DNA of 64,000 nt. Source: Paraburkholderia phytofirmans PsJN. Its GTDB lineage: Bacteria; Pseudomonadota; Gammaproteobacteria; Burkholderiales; Burkholderiaceae. The notes beneath the pieces were generated by a model, which saw only the letters and a list, made by a program, of their open reading frames with translations, was not told the DNA's origin and did not search any database. Positions 35,341-43,098 of this stretch are shown here, in pieces. A program made the translations under genes and the position numbers. The stretch is from the NCBI RefSeq assembly GCF_000020125.1, contig NC_010676.1, positions 2,108,001 through 2,172,000 of the forward strand, written 5' to 3'. Numbering within the stretch: the stretch's first letter is position 1; the number at the start of each line of letters is the position of its first letter.

Positions 35341-35356
35341 TGCAAAGGATGTGCCA
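35341..35356 (-). promoter_or_regulatory. Sigma-54 (-24/-12) promoter of acoXABC-lipA
   Basis: Read on the minus strand, 35356-35341 is TGGCAC-ATCCT-TTGCA, a perfect match to the sigma-54 consensus TGGCAC-N5-TTGCW. It lies about 60 bp upstream of the acoX ATG, and the opposite gene encodes the sigma-54 activator AcoR. Confidence 0.92.
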
Positions 35357-35568
35357 ATTTTCTGAAAAATCGCGCCGCCGCACGAAAGTGCCTTATTTAA
35401 AGGGCTTTACGTGTCGAAACGGAAGATGTGGCGGCGAGCCGCCGTCGCTTGACGCAGCGTTCGAGGCGTCTCATACCTCGCGTGCGCGACGTTCGCAGCC
35501 CGGACGATCGTATCGAAGAGACTGCGCAAACCGTTGATGCGCCTCGCTCCGCACCGCAAAGGCGCCCC

Positions 35569-35599
35569 GTCTCACCCTGAGACTGAGACAAACGTCTCA
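35569..35599. promoter_or_regulatory. Probable AcoR upstream activating sequence
   Basis: GTCTCA (35569-35574), TGAGAC (35578-35583), TGAGAC (35584-35589) and GTCTCA (35594-35599) form two adjacent inverted repeats with 3- and 4-base spacers. A further GTCTCA lies at 35468-35473. Their distance from the -24/-12 promoter (about 210-260 bp) suits an enhancer-binding activator. Confidence 0.7.
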
Positions 35600-35694
35600 C
35601 GCGTCTCGCGTGCTGCATTGCAGTGTGATTCATCAAGCGGGATGTGATACAAGAAGCCCTGATCTCACTGTGTGTCGCTCGCCTGGAGCCGACC

Positions 35695-37695
35695 ATGCCT
35701 TACGTCTCGCAGACCCAGCACATCGACCGCGTGCGTGGCGCCATCGAAGGACGCCTGCCCGCGCCCGCCGATTCTCCGCGGCTCGTCTCGTCGTGGCAGC
35801 GTTCGTTCGAACAGTACCGGCTCGACCCCGGCGCCGTGATCGGACCGCGCGTGCTGAGCTCGGCCGAATTGCGCGAAGTGCAGGGCAAGGAAGAAGCCTT
35901 TCTGCGTGCGTCCGGGCAATGTCTGTCACGTCTGCACGACATGATTCGCGTTGCCGACTATTGCGTGATGCTCACCGACGCGCACGGCGTCACCATCGAC
36001 TACCGCATCGACCGCGATCGCCGCAGCGATTTCAAGCATGCGGGCCTGTATATCGGTTCGTGCTGGTCCGAGCGCGAGGAAGGCACCTGCGGCGTGGCGA
36101 ACGTGCTGACCGATCTTGCGCCGATCATCGTGCACAAGACCGATCATTTCCGCGCGGCGTTCACCACGCTCACCTGCAGCGCGGCGCCGATCTTCGCGCC
36201 GACGGGAGAGATGATCGGCGTACTCGATGCATCCGCCGTGCAGTCGCCGGATAACCGCGACAGTCAGCGGCTCGTGTTTCAACTGGTGCGGCAAAGCGCC
36301 GGTCTGATCGAAGACGGGTACTTCCTCAATCAAACTAGCCAGCATTGGGTTCTGTTCGGTCATTCGAGCCGCAACTTTGTCGAGGCGCAGCCCGAAGTGC
36401 TGATCGCCTTCGACGAATGCGGCAATCTCGTCGCGGCCAATCGCAAGGCGCGCGAGTGCATTCCGGCGCTCAACGGTCCGCGCCACATCGACGATGTATT
36501 CGACACATCGGGCTCGCATCTGCACGACATCGCGCGCACGGATGCGATTGTCGGCTTGCGCCTGCGCGCAACCGGCACGACGCTGTATGCGCGGATTCGT
36601 GCGCCGCTCAGGCGCATCTCGCGCGCGGCGTCCACGCTGAACGAAGGCGCCGCACGGTCGTCGCAAAGCGCGTCGCAAAACGATCTGCACCTCGGCGCAC
36701 TCGGCCGTTTTCTGCACAGCGCGGAGCCGCGGATCGCGCACAACGCGGCCGTCGCGTTGCGCGTGATGGGCAAGCGTCTGCCGATTCTGATTCTCGGCGA
36801 GACCGGCGTCGGCAAGGAGGTGTTCGCGCACGCGGTGCACGATTCGGGCGCGCGGCGCGCGAGGCCGTTTATCGCGGTGAATTGCGGCGCGATTCCCGAA
36901 TCGCTGATCGAAAGCGAATTGTTCGGCTACGCGCCCGGCGCCTTCACCGGTGCACGCAGCCGCGGCGCGCGCGGCAAGATTGCGCAGGCGCATACAGGTA
37001 CGCTGTTTCTCGATGAGATCGGCGACATGCCGCTCGATCTGCAAACGCGGCTGCTGCGCGTGCTGGCCGAAGGCGAAGTCACGCCGCTCGGCGCCGATGC
37101 ACCCGTGCGCGTGGATATCGACGTGATTTGCGCCACACACCGCGATCTCACGCAGATGGTCGCGGCCGGCACGTTCCGCGAAGACCTCTATTACCGGCTA
37201 AGCGGCGCGTCCTTGCCAATACCGCCGCTGCGCGAGCGCGCGGATATCCGCGACGTGATCGAAGCGGTCTTCGACGAAGAAGCGCAAATGGCCGGCCACG
37301 TGCTCACGCTGGACCCGCAACTCGCCGAACGTCTCGCAGGATTCGCATGGCCGGGCAACATTCGCCAGTTGCGCAACGTGCTGCGTTACGCGTGTGCGAT
37401 CTGCGACAGCGCGCGCGTGGAATTGCGCCATGTCGCGCCGGATATGGCGGCGTTGCTCGCACCCGAGGCCGTGCATAAACCAGCGTTATTGCGGATCGAT
37501 CCGCATGACGGCCGGCAGCGGGATGCGCTGCAGGCCCCGCGGCAGGACCCGCGCGAAGAGCGTGCACGCATTATCGACGCGCTCACACGCCACCAATGGC
37601 GACCCAACGCAGCGGCGCAAGCGCTCGGTATGTCGCGCGCCACTTTGTATCGGCGCATTGCGTCGTTGGGCATCGTCGCGCCGCATCGACGGTGA
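35695..37695 (+). CDS. acoR: AcoR, sigma-54-dependent activator of acetoin catabolism
   Basis: A 666-residue enhancer-binding protein. The ATG at 35695 is chosen for the GGAG seven bases upstream. Residues 60-220 form a GAF-type sensor (RSDFKHAGLYIGSCWSEREE, then GTCGVANVLTD). The AAA+ domain has Walker A GETGVGK at 368-374, the sigma-54 contact loop GAFTGA at 415-420 and Walker B TLFLDEIGD. A Fis-type HTH (WRPNAAAQALGMSRATLYRR) ends the protein. It would bind the GTCTCA/TGAGAC sites and activate the divergent acoXABC-lipA promoter on sensing acetoin or a related compound. Confidence 0.95.
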   Translation: MPYVSQTQHIDRVRGAIEGRLPAPADSPRLVSSWQRSFEQYRLDPGAVIGPRVLSSAELREVQGKEEAFLRASGQCLSRLHDMIRVADYCVMLTDAHGVTIDYRIDRDRRSDFKHAGLYIGSCWSEREEGTCGVANVLTDLAPIIVHKTDHFRAAFTTLTCSAAPIFAPTGEMIGVLDASAVQSPDNRDSQRLVFQLVRQSAGLIEDGYFLNQTSQHWVLFGHSSRNFVEAQPEVLIAFDECGNLVAANRKARECIPALNGPRHIDDVFDTSGSHLHDIARTDAIVGLRLRATGTTLYARIRAPLRRISRAASTLNEGAARSSQSASQNDLHLGALGRFLHSAEPRIAHNAAVALRVMGKRLPILILGETGVGKEVFAHAVHDSGARRARPFIAVNCGAIPESLIESELFGYAPGAFTGARSRGARGKIAQAHTGTLFLDEIGDMPLDLQTRLLRVLAEGEVTPLGADAPVRVDIDVICATHRDLTQMVAAGTFREDLYYRLSGASLPIPPLRERADIRDVIEAVFDEEAQMAGHVLTLDPQLAERLAGFAWPGNIRQLRNVLRYACAICDSARVELRHVAPDMAALLAPEAVHKPALLRIDPHDGRQRDALQAPRQDPREERARIIDALTRHQWRPNAAAQALGMSRATLYRRIASLGIVAPHRR

Positions 37696-37815
37696 AGCGC
37701 TGCTTGTCAATGTGATGCGCTGCCCATATGCAAAAGTAGCGCCGGTCGCCAGTAGCACTACGCGTTTTCGTATTCGATCTCGCGTACCAGTTCGGATGGA
37801 TCGCGATCTTTTCGA

Positions 37816-37998
37816 TTGACAAGACCTGCCGCAAAACGGCACACTCAATCTCATGTTGACGCACATCTCCATCGCAAATGCGATTACACACCCGAAGCGA
37901 GCCATCATCGGCTGGCCATTGGGAGTGCGTGCGCGTTAGCAGTCTGAATCTGCGTAACACATCCCCAAGGCCCCGCCGGTAACGGAAGGGGCCTTTTG
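37816..37998 (+). ncRNA. Candidate small RNA ending in an intrinsic terminator
   Basis: The evidence is a TTGACA hexamer at 37816 (with only a weak -10 about 18 bp later), compact hairpins and a strong terminator, without a matching gene end: acoR stops 270 bp earlier and DUF2917 starts 45 bp later. The 5' end is unknown. It could also be just the long 3' leader and terminator of acoR. Confidence 0.3.
37967..37998 (+). terminator. Rho-independent terminator
   Basis: AAGGCCCC (37967-37974) pairs with GGGGCCTT (37988-37995), followed by TTGTTTTG. It would end rightward transcription from acoR or from a short RNA. Confidence 0.85.
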
Positions 37999-38042
37999 TT
38001 TTGTGGGCGCCTCCGTCAGCCGGCTTGATGACGGAGAACGAG

Positions 38043-38423
38043 ATGGATCAGGCAAGCCCGCAGTGCATGGATGATGACTTGAGTCTGGTGGCGTATCGGC
38101 AGGACGAGCGTCTGCCGAAGCTGGTGCTGCATTTTTCAGTGATGCCAGGCGCGACGCTGACCTGGCGTGTCGAAGCCGATAGCACGCTCGCCGTGCAGGG
38201 CGCGCGCCTCTGGCTCACACGCGTCAGTTCACCTTACGATCATTGGCTCGATCCGGGCCACACATTCCAGTTGCAACGCGGCGAGCGCGTGTGGCTGAGT
38301 ACCGATGGTGAATGCGTCGCGCGCGTGTCGTTGAGCTACGCGCTAACGGCGCGAGGCGGCCTGCTCAAGCGCTGGCTGGGACGGCTCGCGTGGTTGAGTT
38401 TGGGACCGCCCGGGCCGCGTTAA
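38043..38423 (+). CDS. DUF2917 domain-containing protein
   Basis: A 126-residue protein; the ATG at 38043 is favoured because GGAG lies six bases before it, with another in-frame ATG at 38028. The core VLHFSVMPGATLTWRVEADS, ARLWLTRVSSPYDHWLDPG and LQRGERVWLS matches the DUF2917 pattern common in Burkholderiales, a small beta-rich fold reminiscent of cupins. No signal peptide is seen and the function is unknown. It stands alone between a terminator on the left and a bidirectional-looking hairpin on the right. Confidence 0.8.
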   Translation: MDQASPQCMDDDLSLVAYRQDERLPKLVLHFSVMPGATLTWRVEADSTLAVQGARLWLTRVSSPYDHWLDPGHTFQLQRGERVWLSTDGECVARVSLSYALTARGGLLKRWLGRLAWLSLGPPGPR

Positions 38424-38482
38424 CCGGCCCACGTGTTAGCGCGGCGCGGTTTAGCGAGACATCGCACGCGGCGGAAAAAAAC

Positions 38483-38508
38483 AAACACCCCTGCAATGAG
38501 GGGTGTTT
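38483..38508 (-). terminator. Rho-independent terminator for the leftward periplasmic-protein gene
   Basis: AAACACCCCT (38483-38492) and AGGGGTGTTT (38499-38508) form a perfect 10-bp stem with a 6-base loop. Read leftwards it is followed by TTTGTTTTTTT, a strong T-tract; read rightwards the tract is short. It also closes the DUF2917 gene on the other side. Confidence 0.9.
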
Positions 38509-38574
38509 GCTTCGCATGCCGGCTGGCAATGAACCTGCAATCAACATGCAATCACGCGAGCCCGCTCGTGACCT

Positions 38575-39147
38575 TCACTTCGGCGTCACCTGCACGGCCG
38601 CCGCCGAAACGAATACCGCATGGATCGTATCGCCGACCTTGACGTCCTTGAGATCGACGTCCGGACCCGCTTGAAGCGTTTGCGTCTGATACGCGCCGCG
38701 CAGCGTGACCAGCCGCTTCTTGCGATCGATCTTCTGCACGGTGGCGAGCACCTCGATCTGGCGCGCCGATTCGAATCCACCCGAGGCCGGGGCATACACC
38801 TGCGTGTCGACACGCGCGCGTATGCCCTTGTCCTTGCCGGTGACTTTCTCGGCCTTCACGAGCAGCGCGTTCTTGTAGAGCACGTCCACCTGATCACCCA
38901 CTTTCAGGTTGTCGAAACCCTCCACCTGCTGGCTCACGAGCACGACCACCACGTTGCCGCCTGGCCCCTTGAGCGTAAGCGTACGCGTGCCCGGATCGAT
39001 ACCGACGATCTGCGCCCTCACATGCACCGGCTCCACCGCGCTGACGATGCCTTGCGCGGCACTGGCCATGGCATCTTGCGCCGAGGCCGGTTGTGCTGCG
39101 GCGAACGCCGCGAACATCAACGCTGCTGCAATTGTCTTTGCCTGCAT
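38575..39147 (-). CDS. Exported beta-rich protein of unknown function
   Basis: A 190-residue exported protein; the ATG at 39147 is preferred over the one at 39153 because the AAGGAG site is 7 bases from it and only one from the other. The signal peptide (KTIAAALMFAAFAAAQPASA) is cleaved before QDAM. The mature part has two similar halves, each with a T-L-T-L-K/R-G strand and a VGD-x-V/I pair: GIDPGTRTLTLKGPGG with LKVGDQVDVLY, and KIDRKKRLVTLRGAYQ with VKVGDTIHAVF. It looks like a duplicated small barrel in the periplasm. I recognise no named family. It is monocistronic. Confidence 0.7.
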   Translation of the reverse strand: MQAKTIAAALMFAAFAAAQPASAQDAMASAAQGIVSAVEPVHVRAQIVGIDPGTRTLTLKGPGGNVVVVLVSQQVEGFDNLKVGDQVDVLYKNALLVKAEKVTGKDKGIRARVDTQVYAPASGGFESARQIEVLATVQKIDRKKRLVTLRGAYQTQTLQAGPDVDLKDVKVGDTIHAVFVSAAAVQVTPK

Positions 39148-39660
39148 ATGCATGCTCCTTGAGAAATTGTTTGATCCAGCGTGACGACGCTCTGAAACTG
39201 CGGGATGCCGATTTATAAATCTATGAATGCCTGTCTGCCTTCAGGATGATAGATTTAAAAAGCGACGGCGCAAATGATTTTACATGCCTTACAACAGCCT
39301 GAAATTGATTAAAGTGTGATTTTCAGATAAGTACGCGCAATTGCGTAATGTGCCGCGGTGCGGCGTCACAGCGGCATCCTGCCGCATGGTCACGACGTGA
39401 CAATTTCATCGCGATTCAGAATGACCGGCTAGTTTCAAAATGCGCACAGCATTAAGCGCATACTGTATGTCGATCGAATCGGCAATCAATATTTTTTGGG
39501 TATTCCACCGTAATCGAAGGCGATTTCAAATCGTATCAGATGCAGATTCGATATACGCTCAATGCGCGTTAGGCACAAAAAGAAACAGCCTCGTCACGTG
39601 AGCGACGAGGCTGTTTTATCCAGCAACTTCAACCGTGGCGCGGACTAAGCCGCCCAAATA
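39148..39660. other. AT-rich intergenic region
   Basis: About 510 bp upstream of the periplasmic-protein gene and downstream of pcaF. It is clearly AT-richer than the genes, especially 39210-39350 and 39480-39560. It holds the pcaF terminator at its right end (39583-39616) and presumably promoters for the leftward gene. No protein-like frame or defined RNA is seen. Confidence 0.5.
39583..39616 (-). terminator. Rho-independent terminator of pcaF
   Basis: AAACAGCCTCGTC (39583-39595) pairs perfectly over 13 bp with GACGAGGCTGTTT (39604-39616). In the leftward direction the stem is followed by CTTTTTG, placing it 45 bp after the pcaF stop. Confidence 0.92.
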
Positions 39661-40863
39661 TCACACCCGCTCGATCGCGATCGCAATGCCCTGACCGACG
39701 CCGATACACATCGTGCACAGCGCAAAACGGCCTTGCGTGCGATGCAGTTGATACATCGCGGTGGTCACGAGACGCGCGCCGCTCATGCCGAGCGGATGGC
39801 CCAATGCGATCGCGCCGCCGTTCGGATTGACGCGGGCGTCGTCGTCGGCCACGCCGAGTGCGCGCAGCACCGCGATGCCTTGCGAAGCGAACGCCTCGTT
39901 CAGTTCGATCACGTCGAATTGATCGATGGTCATGTTCAGGCGCGCCAGCAGTTTTTGCGTGGCGGGTGCCGGGCCAATGCCCATCACGCGCGGCGCGACG
40001 CCGGCCGTGGCGATACCCAGCACGCGGGCGCGCGGCGTCAGGCCGAAGCGCCTGGCAGTCTCTTCATTTGCGAGCAGCAGGGCCGCCGCGCCGTCGTTCA
40101 CGCCCGACGCGTTGCCTGCCGTAACCGTGCCGTCCGGACGCACCACGCCTTTGAGCTTGGCGAGCGTTTCGAGGCTGGTCTCACGCGGATGCTCGTCTTG
40201 CAGCACCGTGATCGGATCGCCCTTCTTCTGTGCGATCGTCACGCCGACGATTTCCTGCGCGAGCGTGCCGTCGCGTTGCGCGCGCGCCGCTTTCTGCTGG
40301 CTGCGCACCGCGAAAGCGTCCTGATCCGCGCGGCTGATGTTGTAATCCGTGGCGACGTTCTCGCCCGTTTCCGGCATGGAATCGACGCCGTACAGTTTCT
40401 TCATCAGCGGATTGACGAAACGCCAGCCGATGGTCGTGTCATAAATCTCGGCCTGGCGCGAAAACGCGGTGGGCGCCTTGCCCATCACGAACGGCGCGCG
40501 GCTCATGCTTTCCACGCCGCCTGCCACCATCAGCGCGGCCTCGCCCGATTTGATCGCGCGCGCCGCGATGCCGACCGCGTCCATACCCGAACCGCACAGG
40601 CGGTTCACCGTCGTGCCCGGCACGCCCTGCGGCAAGCCGGCGAGCAACAGCGACATGCGCGCGACATTGCGGTTGTCTTCGCCGGCCTGGTTCGCACAGC
40701 CGTAGATCACGTCGTCGATGGCGTTCCAGTCGACGTCCTTATTGCGCTCCATCAGCGCCTTGAGCGGGACGGCGCCCAGATCGTCGGCGCGTACCGACGA
40801 GAGCGAACCCGCATAGCGGCCGATGGGGGTGCGAATCGCGTCGCACAGGAATGCTTCGGTCAT
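39661..40863 (-). CDS. pcaF: 3-oxoadipyl-CoA thiolase
   Basis: A 400-residue thiolase starting at the ATG at 40863 after GGAGAC. Catalytic residues are Cys in NRLCGSGMDAV, His in NPNGGAIALGHPLG and Cys in LCTMCIGVGQG. The N-terminal CDAIRTPIGRYAGSLSSVRADDLG and GCANQAGEDNRNVARM segments are characteristic of the PcaF/PaaJ group, which cleaves 3-oxoadipyl-CoA to succinyl-CoA and acetyl-CoA in the beta-ketoadipate and phenylacetate pathways. No pcaIJ genes are adjacent. A PcaU/PcaR-like operator lies upstream at 41031-41066, which supports the pca assignment over paaJ. Confidence 0.9.
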   Translation of the reverse strand: MTEAFLCDAIRTPIGRYAGSLSSVRADDLGAVPLKALMERNKDVDWNAIDDVIYGCANQAGEDNRNVARMSLLLAGLPQGVPGTTVNRLCGSGMDAVGIAARAIKSGEAALMVAGGVESMSRAPFVMGKAPTAFSRQAEIYDTTIGWRFVNPLMKKLYGVDSMPETGENVATDYNISRADQDAFAVRSQQKAARAQRDGTLAQEIVGVTIAQKKGDPITVLQDEHPRETSLETLAKLKGVVRPDGTVTAGNASGVNDGAAALLLANEETARRFGLTPRARVLGIATAGVAPRVMGIGPAPATQKLLARLNMTIDQFDVIELNEAFASQGIAVLRALGVADDDARVNPNGGAIALGHPLGMSGARLVTTAMYQLHRTQGRFALCTMCIGVGQGIAIAIERV

Positions 40864-41030
40864 GTGATGTCTCCAGTTGATGTGCTGCATGCGCTGCGCC
40901 CGGGCCGTAACTTCGGCGGGCGCAAACCGGACGCACCGGCAAGCGCGACGGAAAGCGGCTAACGGGCGGCCGCCGCGTCAATTCAGCTTAGCGCAGGATG
41001 ATGAACGGTGGGCTCGAGAATGTCGCGATT

Positions 41031-41066
41031 TGTTCTTGATACGAACATACGGTCATATATCGAACA
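41031..41066. promoter_or_regulatory. PcaU/PcaR-like operator upstream of pcaF
   Basis: TGTTC (41031-41035) and GAACA (41043-41047) form an inverted repeat, and a third GAACA (41062-41066) repeats the second arm 19 bp further on, each with related AT-rich flanks. A palindrome plus one direct copy is the arrangement described for PcaU/PobR-type IclR regulators. It lies about 170-200 bp before the pcaF start. Confidence 0.55.
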
Positions 41067-41179
41067 ACTAGGCACGATGATAGGGGCGTGGCTGAAACCA
41101 TGTCAAGCACGGCCAGGCCCGCACCAGGGAATACGTGCAGGCCGCGAGCGTTTTTGCAAAGGATCAGACGAATGATGCG

Positions 41180-41218
41180 CCCGTGCCGGCGGCCCTGTTG
41201 TCATGGCGCCGGCACGGG
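41180..41218 (-). terminator. Hairpin downstream of the erythronate operon
   Basis: CCCGTGCCGGCG (41180-41191) pairs perfectly over 12 bp with CGCCGGCACGGG (41207-41218), with a 15-base loop. It lies 25 bp after the denD stop. No T-tract follows in the leftward direction, so it may stabilise the 3' end or act with Rho. Confidence 0.5.
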
Positions 41219-41243
41219 GCTGGGGACTGTATGAAGCGTGTTT

Positions 41244-42224
41244 CTAGCGGAGCTGGATATGCTCGTCTTCGATATAGCTGCGGATTACGTCGGCAAAATT
41301 CCGTTCGCCGCTCAACCCCAGCCCTTCGGCACGCGACGTATCCCACCGTCCCGGCCAGCTGCCCACGATCTTCTCGACGCGCGCATCCGGCTCGAACACG
41401 ATCCGCGCGGCGGCCGCGTCGCCCGCCACTTCGCGCAGCGCGGCGACCATCTCGTCGACGCTGACCGATATGCCCGGCAAATTCAGCACGCGCTGGTTAC
41501 CGAGCGCGGCGGAGTCGAGTTCCAGCCCGGCTATCAGGCTCTCGATCGCCTTGCGCGGCGACAACAGCCACAGTCGCGTCGCGCCCGCGACCGGGCACAC
41601 CGCCGCTTCGCCGTTCAGCGGTTCGCGAATGATGCCGCTCGCGAACGACGACGCCGCCGCGTTCGGCTTGCCCGGCCGCACACTGATGGTAGGCAGCCGG
41701 AGCACGCGGCCGTCGACGAAACCGCGCCGCGCGTAATCGTTGAGCAGCAACTCCGCGATCGCCTTCTGCGCGCCATACGAAGACTGCGGATTCAGCGCGG
41801 TGTCGTCCTGCACGACCTCGGGCAACTCGCCGCCATACACCGCGACCGAACTCGTGAACAGCACGCGCGGCCGATGCCCGCGCTGCCGGCACGTTTCCAG
41901 CAGCAGCCGCGATGCATCCAGATTGATGCGCATGCCGAGATCGAAATCCGCTTCGGCCTGCCCGCTCACGATCGCGGCCAGATGGAAGATCGCCGAAGTC
42001 TGGTCGTCGATCACGCGTTCGAGCACGCTGCGCTCGGCGATGTCGCCGACTTCGGTGCGCACGCGTCGATCGCCGAAATCATTGGCTTGCACGACGTCGA
42101 GCAGCACCAGTTCGGTGACCGGCTGCGGCGTGCCTTGCGAGTCCTTCAGCGAACCCCGCGCGAGCAGTTCACGCGCGAGACGCTGGCCGAGAAAACCCGC
42201 ACCGCCGGTAATCAGTACTTTCAT
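41244..42224 (-). CDS. denD: D-erythronate dehydrogenase
   Basis: A 326-residue short-chain (extended SDR) dehydrogenase with TGGAGFLGQRLA for NAD binding, the YGAQK catalytic pair and the SVAVYGG segment. This combination, next to otnI, otnC and otnK, fits DenD, which oxidises D-erythronate to 2-oxo-D-tetronate in the acid-sugar route described for DUF1537-kinase gene clusters. It is the last gene of the operon. GGACG precedes the ATG at 42224. Confidence 0.9.
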   Translation of the reverse strand: MKVLITGGAGFLGQRLARELLARGSLKDSQGTPQPVTELVLLDVVQANDFGDRRVRTEVGDIAERSVLERVIDDQTSAIFHLAAIVSGQAEADFDLGMRINLDASRLLLETCRQRGHRPRVLFTSSVAVYGGELPEVVQDDTALNPQSSYGAQKAIAELLLNDYARRGFVDGRVLRLPTISVRPGKPNAAASSFASGIIREPLNGEAAVCPVAGATRLWLLSPRKAIESLIAGLELDSAALGNQRVLNLPGISVSVDEMVAALREVAGDAAAARIVFEPDARVEKIVGSWPGRWDTSRAEGLGLSGERNFADVIRSYIEDEHIQLR

Positions 42225-42240
42225 GATGTGTTCGTCCTTG

Positions 42241-43029
42241 TTAGCGGGTCGCGTTCAGATACGGTTTGAGCCAGCCGAGACCAGCCGACGTGCCCGCGCG
42301 CGGCCGGTATTCGCAGCCGATATAGCCGTCGTAGCCGAGCGAGTCGATCAATTCGAGCAGGTACGGGTAGTTCAGTTCGCCCGTGTCGGGTTCATGGCGC
42401 TCCGGCACGCCGGCGATCTGAATGTGCCCGATGCCGGCCATATCGCGTTTGAGTTTCACCGCGAGGTCGCCTTCGACGATCTGGCAGTGGTAGCAGTCGA
42501 ACTGCACCTTGAGATTTTCTGCGCCGACTTCCGCGCAGATCGCTTGTGCTTCGTCCTGACGGGTCAGAAAGAAGCCCGGCATGTCGCGCGTATTGATCGG
42601 CTCGATCACGACCGTGATGCCCTCGGCCTGCGCCGCCTTCGCGGCATGCGCGAGATTGCTCAGATAGACCTCGCGATGTTTCGCGCGCGGCTGATCCGCG
42701 CCGATCAGGCCGGCCATCACATGCAGCTTGCGATTGCCGAGCACGCGAGCATAGTCGAGCGCGGTATCGATGCCGCGGCGGAATTCGTCTTCGCGGCCCG
42801 GCAGCGAGGCAATCCCGCGTTCACCACCGGCCCAGTCGCCGGGCGGCGCATTGAAAAGCGCTTGCGTCAGACCGCTTGCGTCGAGGCGCGCCTTGATCTC
42901 GTCGGCGGGGAAATCGTAGGGGAACAGAAACTCGACCGCCTCGAAGCCGTCTTGCGCTGCGGCGGCGAAACGGTCGAGGAAAGCGTGCTCGTTGTACATC
43001 ATCGAGAGATTGGCGGCGAAGCGAGGCAT
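42241..43029 (-). CDS. otnI: 2-oxo-tetronate isomerase (hydroxypyruvate isomerase family)
   Basis: A 262-residue TIM-barrel isomerase of the Hyi/OtnI family. Metal-binding and catalytic acids are in [16 protein letters not shown] (Glu), [15 protein letters not shown] (Asp/His) and GYIGCEYRP (Glu). The N-terminal [20 protein letters not shown] is typical. In this pathway it converts 2-oxo-tetronate to 3-oxo-tetronate for the kinase OtnK. It lies between denD (17 bp) and the transporter (about 70 bp). Confidence 0.9.
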   Translation of the reverse strand: MPRFAANLSMMYNEHAFLDRFAAAAQDGFEAVEFLFPYDFPADEIKARLDASGLTQALFNAPPGDWAGGERGIASLPGREDEFRRGIDTALDYARVLGNRKLHVMAGLIGADQPRAKHREVYLSNLAHAAKAAQAEGITVVIEPINTRDMPGFFLTRQDEAQAICAEVGAENLKVQFDCYHCQIVEGDLAVKLKRDMAGIGHIQIAGVPERHEPDTGELNYPYLLELIDSLGYDGYIGCEYRPRAGTSAGLGWLKPYLNATR

Positions 43030-43098
43030 GGCAGCGACTCCTTGAAAACGGTGTGATGCGGCGCGCGGCAGCGATGCATGCCGCGCGTGAGTGTCGGT

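Larger units (their letters stand above)
35281..35694. other. Divergent acoX / acoR control region
   Basis: About 410 bp between acoX and acoR. It contains the -24/-12 promoter for acoX (35341-35356) and, 110-260 bp upstream of it, a set of GTCTCA/TGAGAC arms that look like activator sites (35468-35599). No further gene is seen. Confidence 0.75.
37696..38042. other. Intergenic region with possible small RNA
   Basis: About 350 bp between acoR and the DUF2917 gene. A consensus -35 hexamer TTGACA at 37816-37821, a short imperfect hairpin at about 37936-37957 (GTTAGCAG / CTGCGTAAC) and a strong intrinsic terminator at 37967-37998 suggest a short transcript. No protein-like frame is seen. Confidence 0.4.
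40864..41243. other. Intergenic region between pcaF and denD
   Basis: About 380 bp. The left half holds the pcaF promoter region with the triple GAACA-type repeat (41031-41066). The right half carries a perfect inverted repeat at 41180-41218 just past the denD stop. Confidence 0.6.

Noticed and set aside
39733..40962. A 409-residue plus-strand frame over pcaF
   Set aside because: Antisense of a complete thiolase with all three catalytic motifs.
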